From Gammaproteobacteria bacterium (GTDB lineage: Bacteria; Pseudomonadota; Gammaproteobacteria; UBA9214): 6,181 nt of DNA. The position numbers and the translations under genes are program-made. The stretch's first letter is position 1. Each line of letters begins with the position of its first letter. The notes under the pieces are model-generated. The model saw only the letters and a program-made list of their open reading frames with translations. It ran no database searches and was not told the origin of the DNA. This document shows, one piece after another, positions 1 through 6,165 of the stretch. The stretch spans positions 1 to 6,181 of the forward strand of contig JAUVNM010000116.1 of assembly GCA_030599705.1 (NCBI GenBank), in the 5' to 3' direction.

Positions 1-872
1 ACCACGCGGCGGGCAATGTAGAGCGGATCACAGCCGCCATCGAGCATGCGCACCAGCCAGTAGAGTGCGGCATCGGGGTTTGAGCCACGCACCGATTTGT
101 GCAGGGCGGAAATCTGGTCATAGAATACGTCCCCGCCCTTGTCGAAGCGCCGCGTGCCGCCAGTGATGACTTCCGCAATGACGGCTTCCGTGATAACTGC
201 CTGGTCATCGGCGGTTTCGGCCAGGTCCGAGGACATTTCCAGCAGATTGAGGGCGCGCCGGGCATCGCCGTCAGCAGCTTCCGCCAGCCGGTCACGCAGC
301 TCTTCTGCAAGTTCGAGATGAAGACTTCCCAGCCCGTGTTCAGCATCTTCCAGGGCCAGGTCGATGATGGCCCGTAGCGCAGCCGCGTCGAGCCGCTTGA
401 GTACGTAGGTGCGCACCCGTGAGAGCAAGGCGCTGTTGAGTTCGAATGACGGGTTTTCCGTGGTGGCGCCGATAAAGACCAGGGTGCCGTCTTCCACGTA
501 CGGCAGGAAGGCATCCTGCTGGGCCTTGTTGAAGCGGTGCGCCTCGTCCACGAACAGGATGGTCAGGCGGTCTTCCATAGCGCGAATGCGCTGCGCCGTG
601 GCCACGGCCGCGCGGATGTCCTTCACCCCGGCAAGCACGGCCGACAGGGTAAGGAATTCAGCGCGGGTTTGTTCGGCAAACAGTTTTGCCAGCGTGGTCT
701 TGCCGGTGCCGGGCGGCCCCCACAGCACCATGGAGTGCAGGCTGCCCTCCTCGATGGCCCGTCGCAGGGGTTTTCCTGTCCCGAGAATGTGTGCCTGTCC
801 GGTGAAGTTGTCCAGGGACTGCGGTCGCATCCGGTCAGCCAGGGGACGCCAGGACTCTGCGTTGATCGGCAT
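1..872 (-). CDS. rarA: Replication-associated recombination protein A (RarA/MgsA), AAA+ ATPase, 3'-truncated by window edge
   Basis: RarA is a cytoplasmic clamp-loader-related AAA+ ATPase that acts at stalled or gapped replication forks; in E. coli it works with SSB. The reverse complement reads as one open frame of 290 codons with no stop before the left edge. Visible motifs are Walker A GPPGTGKT (residues 52-59), Walker B ILFVDEAHRFNK (about 105-116), sensor 1 GATTENPSFE (135-144), LNSALLSR with the arginine finger at Arg152, and the sensor 2 segment GDARRALN (202-209). The RarA-typical ISALHKSVRGSNPDAALYW follows near residue 265. E. coli RarA has 447 residues, so about the last third is missing. 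The ATG at 872 is the only usable start after an in-frame TGA, which is the lolA stop. No clear Shine-Dalgarno precedes it. The gene starts 27 nt after lolA in the same frame, so it is probably expressed with lolA and ftsK. Identification is secure from the motifs. Confidence 0.96.
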   Translation of the reverse strand, partial: MPINAESWRPLADRMRPQSLDNFTGQAHILGTGKPLRRAIEEGSLHSMVLWGPPGTGKTTLAKLFAEQTRAEFLTLSAVLAGVKDIRAAVATAQRIRAMEDRLTILFVDEAHRFNKAQQDAFLPYVEDGTLVFIGATTENPSFELNSALLSRVRTYVLKRLDAAALRAIIDLALEDAEHGLGSLHLELAEELRDRLAEAADGDARRALNLLEMSSDLAETADDQAVITEAVIAEVITGGTRRFDKGGDVFYDQISALHKSVRGSNPDAALYWLVRMLDGGCDPLYIARRV

Positions 873-899
873 GGTGTGGCGGGGAACGGCGCGTTGCTG

Positions 900-1538
900 T
901 CAGCGGGTGTCGCCGATAATGTCGGCACCCTCCGGGGGAACAAACCGGAAGCGCGCTGCATCCAGGCCCGCATTACGTACCAGGTTGGTGAATGCGAATG
1001 TGGTGTGGTTGCCGAAGCCGTCTATGGCCTCGATACGCGTGAGCCGGTCCTTTTCGAAGTAGACATGAATGGCCGTGATACTGCTGTCATCCGCACGTGG
1101 AGTCAGCACGGCGTGCAGGGTATTGCCGGACGCCGGCCGTGCTTCCAGCCGGAATACCTTGTCAATCGGCTCGCCACCGCTCAGCAGCATGGCCGGGGTG
1201 GCTCCGAGCACCGTGTCCATGGCCTGCACCGTTACCTGGGCGAGGTCCTCGTCGTAGGACCACAGGCGTTCACCGTCGGCGACGATCTGCTGCCGGTAGG
1301 GGGTCAGGTAATCCCAGCGAAACCTTCCCGGCCGCAGTATCCAGACCTTGCCGTTGGACTCCTGTAGTTGCTGGCCGCTGCTGTCGATGACACTCTGGTG
1401 GAAATCCGCCTGCAGTGATTCGATATGGGCAAAAAAATCGCGCACCGTGTCCAGCGTATCGGGCGTAGCGGCATGGCTGCCGGCGCCGGGGAAGACCAGC
1501 AGCGCAGCCAGCAGCGCCATGCGGTGCAGGACAGCCAT
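900..1538 (-). CDS. lolA: Outer-membrane lipoprotein carrier protein LolA
   Basis: LolA is the periplasmic chaperone that receives mature lipoproteins from the inner-membrane LolCDE complex and passes them to LolB at the outer membrane. The 212-residue product fits the family (E. coli precursor 203 residues). Residues 1-23 form a Sec signal peptide: a short start with Arg6, a hydrophobic stretch over 7-16, and a likely signal peptidase I site after SHA. The mature part shows LolA hallmarks: ADFHQSV (44-50), the LRPGRFRWDY segment (68-77), whose Arg69 aligns with E. coli mature Arg43, VADGERLWSYDEDLAQVTVQ (86-105), and a C-terminal DAARFRFVPPEGADIIGD (193-210). The start ATG overlaps the ftsK stop by one base (TGATG), and GGAAG lies 4 nt upstream, suggesting translational coupling. 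An internal Met7 start would remove the basic part of the signal peptide, so Met1 is preferred. Confidence 0.95.
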   Translation of the reverse strand: MAVLHRMALLAALLVFPGAGSHAATPDTLDTVRDFFAHIESLQADFHQSVIDSSGQQLQESNGKVWILRPGRFRWDYLTPYRQQIVADGERLWSYDEDLAQVTVQAMDTVLGATPAMLLSGGEPIDKVFRLEARPASGNTLHAVLTPRADDSSITAIHVYFEKDRLTRIEAIDGFGNHTTFAFTNLVRNAGLDAARFRFVPPEGADIIGDTR

Positions 1539-3847
1539 CAGGCTTCCGGTGGCGGGCCGGCCAGCACTTCGCGGCTGCCGTTGGTCTGTGGCGGGCCGAC
1601 GATCCCGGTGTTCTCCATCTGTTCGATCATGCGCGCGGCACGGTTGTAGCCGATCTTGAGACGGCGCTGTACCCCCGAGATGGAAGCACGGCGCGTTTCG
1701 GTCACAATGGCAACCGCCTGATCATAGAGCGGATCGGCCTCAGTATCCTCATCGCCGACGCCGGCTTCCGGTTTCAGGCCCGGTACCGGCTCGGATGAGA
1801 CCTCGAGGATTTCCGTCATGTAGTCCGGCTCGGACTTGCCCTTGAGGTGGCCGGCGACCCTGTGGACTTCCTGGTCGGTGACAAAGGCGCCATGCACACG
1901 CACCGGGACCGAGGTACCCGGTGCCATGTAGAGCATGTCGCCATGACCCAGCAGCTGCTCGGCCCCCATCTGGTCGAGAATAGTGCGCGAGTCCACTTTC
2001 GATGACACCTGGAAGGCGATGCGCGTCGGGATGTTGGCCTTGATCAGGCCGGTGATGACATCCACGGAGGGGCGCTGGGTGGCGAGTATCAGGTGCACAC
2101 CGGCAGCGCGTGCCTTCTGTGCCAGCCGGGCGATGAGTTCCTCGACCTTTTTGCCGACCACCATCATCATGTCGGCGAGTTCGTCGATGATGATGACGAT
2201 GTACGGCAATAGCTGCAGCATGGGTGGCTCTGTGCCATCCATGACATCCTCGGGCCGGAACAGCGGGTCGGGAATCGGGTTGCCGTTGTCCTCGGCCTCC
2301 TTCACCTTGCGGTTGTAGTTGGCAATGTTGCGCACCCCGAGTGCCGCCATCAGCCGGTAGCGGCGCTCCATTTCGCCTACACACCAGCGCAGTGCATTGG
2401 CCGCCTCTTTCATGTCGGTGACCACGGGTGTCAGCAGGTGGGGAATCCCCTCGTAGACTGACAGTTCGAGCATCTTTGGATCGATCATGATGAGCCGGAC
2501 GTCTTTCGGCAGCGTCTTGTACAACAGGCTCAGGATCATGGCATTGATGGCGACCGATTTGCCGGAACCGGTGGTGCCGGCTACCAGCAGGTGGGGCATC
2601 CTGGCGAGATCCACCACAGTCGGTTGCCCGCTGATATCCTTGCCGAGCGCCAGCGTCAGCGGTGAACTGGAACTGTCGTACTCGGTTGAGCTCAGGATTT
2701 CGCTGAGACTGATAATCTGGCGGTGTTCATTCGGGATCTCCAGGCCGATAACGGATTTACCGGGGATGACTTCGACGACGCGCACGCTGATTGCCGACAG
2801 TGCGCGGGCAATATCCTTGGCCAGGTTGGTGACCTGGCTGACCTTCACGCCGATCCCGAGATCCAGTTCGAAGCGGGTGATCACCGGCCCGGGATGCACG
2901 GCGACCACCGCGACCTCGATATTGAAGTCCTGCAGTTTCAACTCCACCAGCCGTGACATTGCTTCCAGTGCGGAGGTCGAGTAACCCTCTTCGGACGGTC
3001 GTGGCTCATCCAGCAGTGACAGATGTGGCAGTTCCGTGTTCGGAGGTGGATCGAACAACGGAGCCTGGCGCTCGCGATCCACGCGTTCGCTCTGTTGTAC
3101 CTTCCTGATGACCGGTTCGATGCGTGGCGGTTTTCTCTTGATGGCCTTTTGCTGGCTGGCCTTGATCGCGACCTCGCGCTCATTCCGGGCGCGCCGGCTG
3201 GCCAGATAGTCCGGCAGTTCCTGCATGCGGGCGTATACATAGTCAGCGATTACCAGCGTCTGCTTGCCGGTAAAGTCCATCACCATGAACCAGGACAGGC
3301 CGGTGAACAGGGTAACGCCAGTCAGGAACAGGGCCAGCAGGAACAGGGTCGCACCGACCTGGCTGAACAGGTTTACCAGCCCGAGACCGATGACACTGCC
3401 AAGTACGCCACCGGCACCGGCAGGCAGTGTGCCCGCAACGGCACCGGACTCGAGTGTCACCAGCCCGCAGCCGGTACCAACCGTGAGCAGAAAACCGGAC
3501 CAGCGGATTGACAGGATGTGCAGATCGATACCACCCGTGGGGGTGCGGCCCCTGTATACCAGCCAGCCACTGTAGGCAACCATGACGGGCAACAGGTAGG
3601 CTAGGTAGCCGAACAGGTACAGCAGGATATCCGCGAGCCAGGCACCCACGACGCCACCGGCATTGTGTATGTCTGTCACGGTACTGCTGTGGGACCAGCC
3701 CGGGTCGGCCGGGTGATAGCTGGCGAGTGAGATCAGCAGGTAGGTGGCCAGTGCACCGAGAACCAGCAGCGCGCCTTCACGCAGCCCGCGGGTGACCTGG
3801 TGGGTGAGTTTCCCGGGGTTGCTCTTTTTACGCCGTGCCTGTGCCAA
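1538..3847 (-). CDS. ftsK: DNA translocase FtsK, short-linker type
   Basis: FtsK is a septum-anchored hexameric motor that pumps double-stranded DNA toward dif and activates XerCD to resolve chromosome dimers. The 769-residue product has an N-terminal membrane domain with four or five hydrophobic segments (about 26-44, 66-97, 112-132, 145-187). A linker of about 100 residues (190-290) follows, basic around 216-260 and proline-rich around 262-285. The RecA-like motor has Walker A GTTGSGKS (424-431), Walker B VIIIDELADMMM (551-562) and the conserved ATQRPSVDVITGLIKANIPTR (589-609). The winged-helix gamma domain (about 705-765) contains GVQRRLKIGYNRAARMIEQME, which reads KOPS and contacts XerD. 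E. coli FtsK is 1329 residues because of a much longer linker; this size is closer to SpoIIIE and short-linker FtsK. The start is TTG, supported by AAAGAGGA 5 nt upstream and an in-frame TAG a few codons earlier. lolA follows with a 1-nt overlap. Confidence 0.97.
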   Translation of the reverse strand: MAQARRKKSNPGKLTHQVTRGLREGALLVLGALATYLLISLASYHPADPGWSHSSTVTDIHNAGGVVGAWLADILLYLFGYLAYLLPVMVAYSGWLVYRGRTPTGGIDLHILSIRWSGFLLTVGTGCGLVTLESGAVAGTLPAGAGGVLGSVIGLGLVNLFSQVGATLFLLALFLTGVTLFTGLSWFMVMDFTGKQTLVIADYVYARMQELPDYLASRRARNEREVAIKASQQKAIKRKPPRIEPVIRKVQQSERVDRERQAPLFDPPPNTELPHLSLLDEPRPSEEGYSTSALEAMSRLVELKLQDFNIEVAVVAVHPGPVITRFELDLGIGVKVSQVTNLAKDIARALSAISVRVVEVIPGKSVIGLEIPNEHRQIISLSEILSSTEYDSSSSPLTLALGKDISGQPTVVDLARMPHLLVAGTTGSGKSVAINAMILSLLYKTLPKDVRLIMIDPKMLELSVYEGIPHLLTPVVTDMKEAANALRWCVGEMERRYRLMAALGVRNIANYNRKVKEAEDNGNPIPDPLFRPEDVMDGTEPPMLQLLPYIVIIIDELADMMMVVGKKVEELIARLAQKARAAGVHLILATQRPSVDVITGLIKANIPTRIAFQVSSKVDSRTILDQMGAEQLLGHGDMLYMAPGTSVPVRVHGAFVTDQEVHRVAGHLKGKSEPDYMTEILEVSSEPVPGLKPEAGVGDEDTEADPLYDQAVAIVTETRRASISGVQRRLKIGYNRAARMIEQMENTGIVGPPQTNGSREVLAGPPPEA

Positions 3848-3852
3848 AATAA

Positions 3853-3860
3853 TCCTCTTT
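3853..3860 (-). promoter_or_regulatory. Strong Shine-Dalgarno that fixes the TTG start of ftsK
   Basis: On the minus strand AAAGAGGA lies here, with GAGGA ending 5 nt before the TTG at 3847-3845. Reading upstream in frame gives ATT, ATT, AGG, AAG, ATA, CTG and then a TAG stop, so TTG is the only conventional start in the short open stretch. The next in-frame GTG is codon 18, which would remove the basic N-terminus (ARRKK) and has no comparable site. This is direct reading of the sequence; use of TTG is inferred. Confidence 0.75.
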
Positions 3861-3884
3861 ATCAGCTATCTGCGACAATCCGCT

Positions 3885-3913
3885 AATCTAATTAAAATTT
3901 CTTGCTCAAGCAA
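3885..3913 (-). promoter_or_regulatory. Candidate sigma70-type promoter for ftsK-lolA-rarA
   Basis: The 58-nt gap between ald and ftsK is sharply AT-rich compared with its GC-rich flanks, notably AAATTTTAATTAGATTAG on the minus strand. A possible -35 TTGCTT (3913-3908) is separated by 17 nt from a possible -10 TAGATT (3890-3885). The matches to consensus are only 3 of 6 and 4 of 6. The -35 would lie inside the last codons of ald. No convincing terminator separates ald from ftsK: the TTGCT-TG-AGCAA inverted repeat at the ald stop has a 2-nt loop and no clear T tract. ftsK may therefore also be read from the ald promoter. Confidence 0.3.
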
Positions 3914-4973
3914 ACGTTTCTTTAAGGGCCGGATGCCGGACTGTCCCGGCCTCGATATTGATGCCCCGGCTCAAGGGCTTAAGCGCTTTCCAGTCCGGTC
4001 CCGCGATGGCCTGGACATAGGGTGTCAGTACCGCGGACAAGGCCTGCGAGGCGCTCCGCGGGACGGCGCCGGGCATATTGGTGACGGTGAAGTGCACCAC
4101 GCCTTCTTCTATATAGGTCGGGTTGTCCCAGGTGGTTGGCCGGGTGGTCTCGATGCAGCCGCCCTGGTCGACCGAGATATCCACGATCACACTGCCCGGC
4201 TCCATTTGTCGGACCATCTCGCGGTTGACGATGTGCGGGGCCTGGTATCCGGTCTTGAGTACCGCCCCGATTACGATGTCTGCGGATGCGACGGCTTTCT
4301 CCAGCGCGGCCTTGTAGGGGTACAGCGCAGTCACGTTATTGCCGAGCGCACGCATCGCGGCAAGCCGTTGCCGGTTGCGGGCGAACACGGTGACTTGCGC
4401 ACCACTGGCGGCGGCCAGTAATGCGGCATTACCGCCGGCATTGCCAGCCCCGATGATGACAACATTGCCGCGGTCAGCAGCGGGGATACCGCCGAGTAAC
4501 TGTCCCTTGCCCCCATGCGGGCTGTGTAACAGCGTGGTTGCGACCTGGACGGCGATGCGGCCGGCAATGTCGCTCATCGGTGCAAGGATCGGGAGATTGC
4601 CGTTGTCTTCTTCAACCGTCTCGAAACCGACGGCCGTCAGCCCGATGGCCTGGAGCCTTTCAGCCAGTGCCGGTTCCGCCGCAAGGTGCAGGAACGAGAA
4701 CAGGCAGTGCTCCGGTTGCAGCAGTTCGAGTTCTTCCGGTTGGGGTTCCTTGACCTTGACGATCAACTCGGATTCCGTGAATACTCCGGCATGGGTCGCG
4801 GCAATACGTGCGCCGGCCTCCTGGTACAGGGTGTCGGAATAACCTGACAATACACCGGCGCCCTGCTCTACCATGATGCTGTGTCCGGCATCAATGAGGT
4901 GCCGGCAGGCGTCGGGCAGCAGCGCAATGCGCCCTTCCAGCGGCTTTACTTCGCCTGGAATCCCTATTCGCAT
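3906..4973 (-). CDS. ald: Alanine dehydrogenase
   Basis: This cytoplasmic enzyme reversibly deaminates L-alanine to pyruvate and ammonia (EC 1.4.1.1), joining alanine catabolism, ammonia assimilation and redox balance. From the chosen ATG the protein has 355 residues (family about 360-375). The opening MRIGIPGEVKPLEGRIALLP is family-typical, and catalytic or substrate residues fall at the classical numbers: Arg15, Lys75 (KVKEP) and His96 (FLHLAAE). The dinucleotide loop is GAGNAGGNAA (175-184). VIVDISVDQGGCIETT (262-277) carries the active-site Asp, and NMPGAVPR follows. Oddity: the end of the second Rossmann strand reads VTVFARN, putting Ala198-Arg199 where NAD-dependent Ald enzymes have Asp198. 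Start choice: a GTG 5 codons upstream (4988) directly abuts the AGGAG at 4992-4988, too close to work; the ATG at 4973 matches the family start but has a long 14-nt spacing. The PntA-like branch of the superfamily is less likely because the alanine dehydrogenase catalytic set is intact. Confidence 0.93.
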   Translation of the reverse strand: MRIGIPGEVKPLEGRIALLPDACRHLIDAGHSIMVEQGAGVLSGYSDTLYQEAGARIAATHAGVFTESELIVKVKEPQPEELELLQPEHCLFSFLHLAAEPALAERLQAIGLTAVGFETVEEDNGNLPILAPMSDIAGRIAVQVATTLLHSPHGGKGQLLGGIPAADRGNVVIIGAGNAGGNAALLAAASGAQVTVFARNRQRLAAMRALGNNVTALYPYKAALEKAVASADIVIGAVLKTGYQAPHIVNREMVRQMEPGSVIVDISVDQGGCIETTRPTTWDNPTYIEEGVVHFTVTNMPGAVPRSASQALSAVLTPYVQAIAGPDWKALKPLSRGINIEAGTVRHPALKETFA

Positions 4974-5073
4974 GCTTGCTTTACCCACTCCTGTAAGTTA
5001 CGTACCATACTGCGTCCACGGAATAATCAGCCCCGTGGCCTGCAAGTGAAAAAATACAGCGGAGTGATTATAC
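4974..5073. promoter_or_regulatory. Divergent ald/trxB intergenic regulatory region with inverted repeat
   Basis: These 100 nt separate divergently transcribed ald and trxB and must hold both promoters. On the plus strand AATAAT (5022-5027) matches the -10 consensus at 5 of 6 positions, about 47 nt before the trxB ATG, but no good -35 lies 16-18 nt upstream. On the minus strand TATGGT is a weak -10 candidate for ald. A perfect 6-bp inverted repeat, CCACGG (5016-5021) and CCGTGG (5033-5038) with an 11-nt centre, encloses the AATAAT. It could be an operator or simply a small hairpin. The trxB ribosome binding site GGAG (5061-5064) lies 9 nt before its ATG. Confidence 0.4.
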
Positions 5074-6036
5074 ATGAGTGAAACGAAGCACTGCCGGCTC
5101 CTGATCCTGGGTTCCGGTCCCGCGGGATACACGGCGGCGATTTATGCGGCACGCGCCAATCTGGACCCCGTACTGATTACCGGGCTGGAACAGGGTGGCC
5201 AGTTGATGACGACCACGGAAGTGGAAAACTGGCCGGGCGGTGCGGCTGACTTGCAGGGCCCCCCGCTGATGGATGACATGCGTGTGCATGCCGAGCGCTT
5301 TAATACGGAAATCATTTTCGACCACATTCATACGACTGACCTGAAGCAGCGGCCATTCCGACTCGAGGGCGATTCCGGCGTCTATACCTGTGATGCCCTG
5401 ATCATCGCGACCGGTGCCTCCGCGATGTACCTGGGGCTGGATTCGGAAGAGGCCTTCAAGGGCCGCGGGGTCTCGGCCTGCGCGACCTGTGACGGGTTCT
5501 TCTTCAAGGACCAGGCCGTGGCCGTCATCGGTGGCGGCAACACGGCGGTTGAAGAGGCGCTGTACCTTGCGAACATTGCCGCGCATGTCACCCTCGTGCA
5601 TCGCCGCGATGCCCTGCGCGCCGAGAAAATCCTGCAGGACCGGCTGTTCAAGAAGGCCGAGGAAGGTGTGGTTACCATCCAGTGGGACCACGCGCTCGAT
5701 GAAGTCCTGGGTGACGACAGTGGTGTGACTGGCATGCGCATCAGGAATGTCAAAGATGACAGTGCCACTGATATCGATCTGCAGGGTGTGTTCATCGCGA
5801 TCGGCCACAAGCCGAATACGCAAATTTTTGATGGCCAGCTCGAGATGGAGAACGGCTATATCAACACCACCTGCGGCAACACCGGCAATACCACGGCGAC
5901 CAGTGTCGAGGGCGTGTTTGCCGCCGGTGACGTGTCCGACCACATCTATCGCCAGGCCGTGACTTCTGCCGGGACCGGTTGCATGGCGGCGCTCGATGCC
6001 GAGCGTTACCTGGATAACCTGGAATCCGGCAATTAG
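5074..6036 (+). CDS. trxB: Thioredoxin reductase (NADPH)
   Basis: TrxB is the cytoplasmic homodimeric flavoenzyme that passes electrons from NADPH through FAD and a redox-active disulfide to thioredoxin (EC 1.8.1.9), supplying ribonucleotide reductase and thiol repair. The 320-residue product is full length (E. coli 321). The FAD-binding motif GSGPAGYTAA is at 13-22. The catalytic CATC motif places Cys136 and Cys139 within GVSACATCDGFF. The NADPH fold has GGGNTAVEEA (153-162), and HRR at 177-179 is the expected contact for the NADPH 2'-phosphate. The second FAD motif is GVFAAGDVSDHIYRQAVTSAGTGCMAALDAERYL, from 280 on. No key residue is missing; one small change is Met118 where E. coli has Arg in ATGASARYLGL. 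The start ATG has GGAG 9 nt upstream. The gene is divergent from ald, and no thioredoxin gene is in view. Confidence 0.97.
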   Translation: MSETKHCRLLILGSGPAGYTAAIYAARANLDPVLITGLEQGGQLMTTTEVENWPGGAADLQGPPLMDDMRVHAERFNTEIIFDHIHTTDLKQRPFRLEGDSGVYTCDALIIATGASAMYLGLDSEEAFKGRGVSACATCDGFFFKDQAVAVIGGGNTAVEEALYLANIAAHVTLVHRRDALRAEKILQDRLFKKAEEGVVTIQWDHALDEVLGDDSGVTGMRIRNVKDDSATDIDLQGVFIAIGHKPNTQIFDGQLEMENGYINTTCGNTGNTTATSVEGVFAAGDVSDHIYRQAVTSAGTGCMAALDAERYLDNLESGN

Positions 6037-6068
6037 GTGAAAGCCTTGACTGCATTGCAGGTCCGTCA

Positions 6069-6121
6069 GTAGGACCGGCCCCCGGCCGGGAATGCCATTC
6101 CCCGCGGGGCGCGGGTCCTAC
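6069..6121. repeat. REPIN-like element: two inverted REP-type hairpin units
   Basis: Two 25-nt units face each other across a 3-nt spacer (6094-6096). Unit A runs 6069-6093 on the plus strand and unit B runs 6121-6097 on the minus strand. Both begin GTAGGACC, have a CCC loop and end GGGAAT. In unit A the stem is CCGGCC with GGCCGG; in unit B it is CCCGCG with CGCGGG. Each stem is a perfect 6 bp, and the two differ by paired compensating changes. A GTAG or GTGG head followed by a GC hairpin, in inverted pairs, is the architecture of REP elements and REPINs spread by RAYT (HUH/Y1) transposases in gammaproteobacteria. No RAYT gene is in the window. Lying 32 nt after trxB, it could also protect or terminate the transcript, although no T tract follows. 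Confidence 0.7.
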
Positions 6122-6127
6122 CCGATC

Positions 6128-6154
6128 GTGTATCAGCCCAACCATTGGATACAC
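6128..6154. repeat. Inverted repeat GTGTATC...GATACAC
   Basis: A perfect 7-bp inverted repeat, GTGTATC (6128-6134) and GATACAC (6148-6154), is separated by 13 nt. It lies just downstream of the REPIN-like element and about 15 nt before possible start codons at the right edge. It could be an operator for the next gene or a weak hairpin; nothing T-rich follows, so it is not a standard intrinsic terminator. It may also be chance. Confidence 0.35.
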
Positions 6155-6165
6155 AACAGGCAGGT

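Noticed and set aside
1254..1261. GTAGGACC inside lolA, matching the head of the REPIN-like units
   Set aside because: Only the 8-nt head matches; no hairpin or CCC loop follows, and it is within a conserved coding sequence. A chance match.
409..1367. Long plus-strand open frames (217 and 276 codons) across rarA and lolA
   Set aside because: They are antisense to two genes with clear family motifs, overlap each other in different frames and show no domain; they are shadows of the real genes.
2162..2195. Inverted repeat CATCATCAT...ATGATGATG inside ftsK
   Set aside because: It comes from the Walker B coding sequence: repeated Ile ATC codons and repeated Met ATG codons on either side of DELAD. 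The protein sequence explains it.
3902..3914. Small inverted repeat TTGCT-TG-AGCAA at the ald stop as a terminator
   Set aside because: The loop would be only 2 nt, the stem is 5 bp and AT-containing, and the following A/T stretch is not a proper U tract. It is unlikely to terminate transcription.
5068..5943. A 291-codon open frame on the minus strand opposite trxB
   Set aside because: It lies wholly antisense to an unmistakable trxB, its product shows no recognisable motif, and long antisense frames are expected in GC-rich coding DNA.
6037..6072. Tiny GTG-to-TAG frame of 11 sense codons immediately after the trxB stop
   Set aside because: It has no ribosome binding site of its own, runs into the repeat element and shows no sign of selection.
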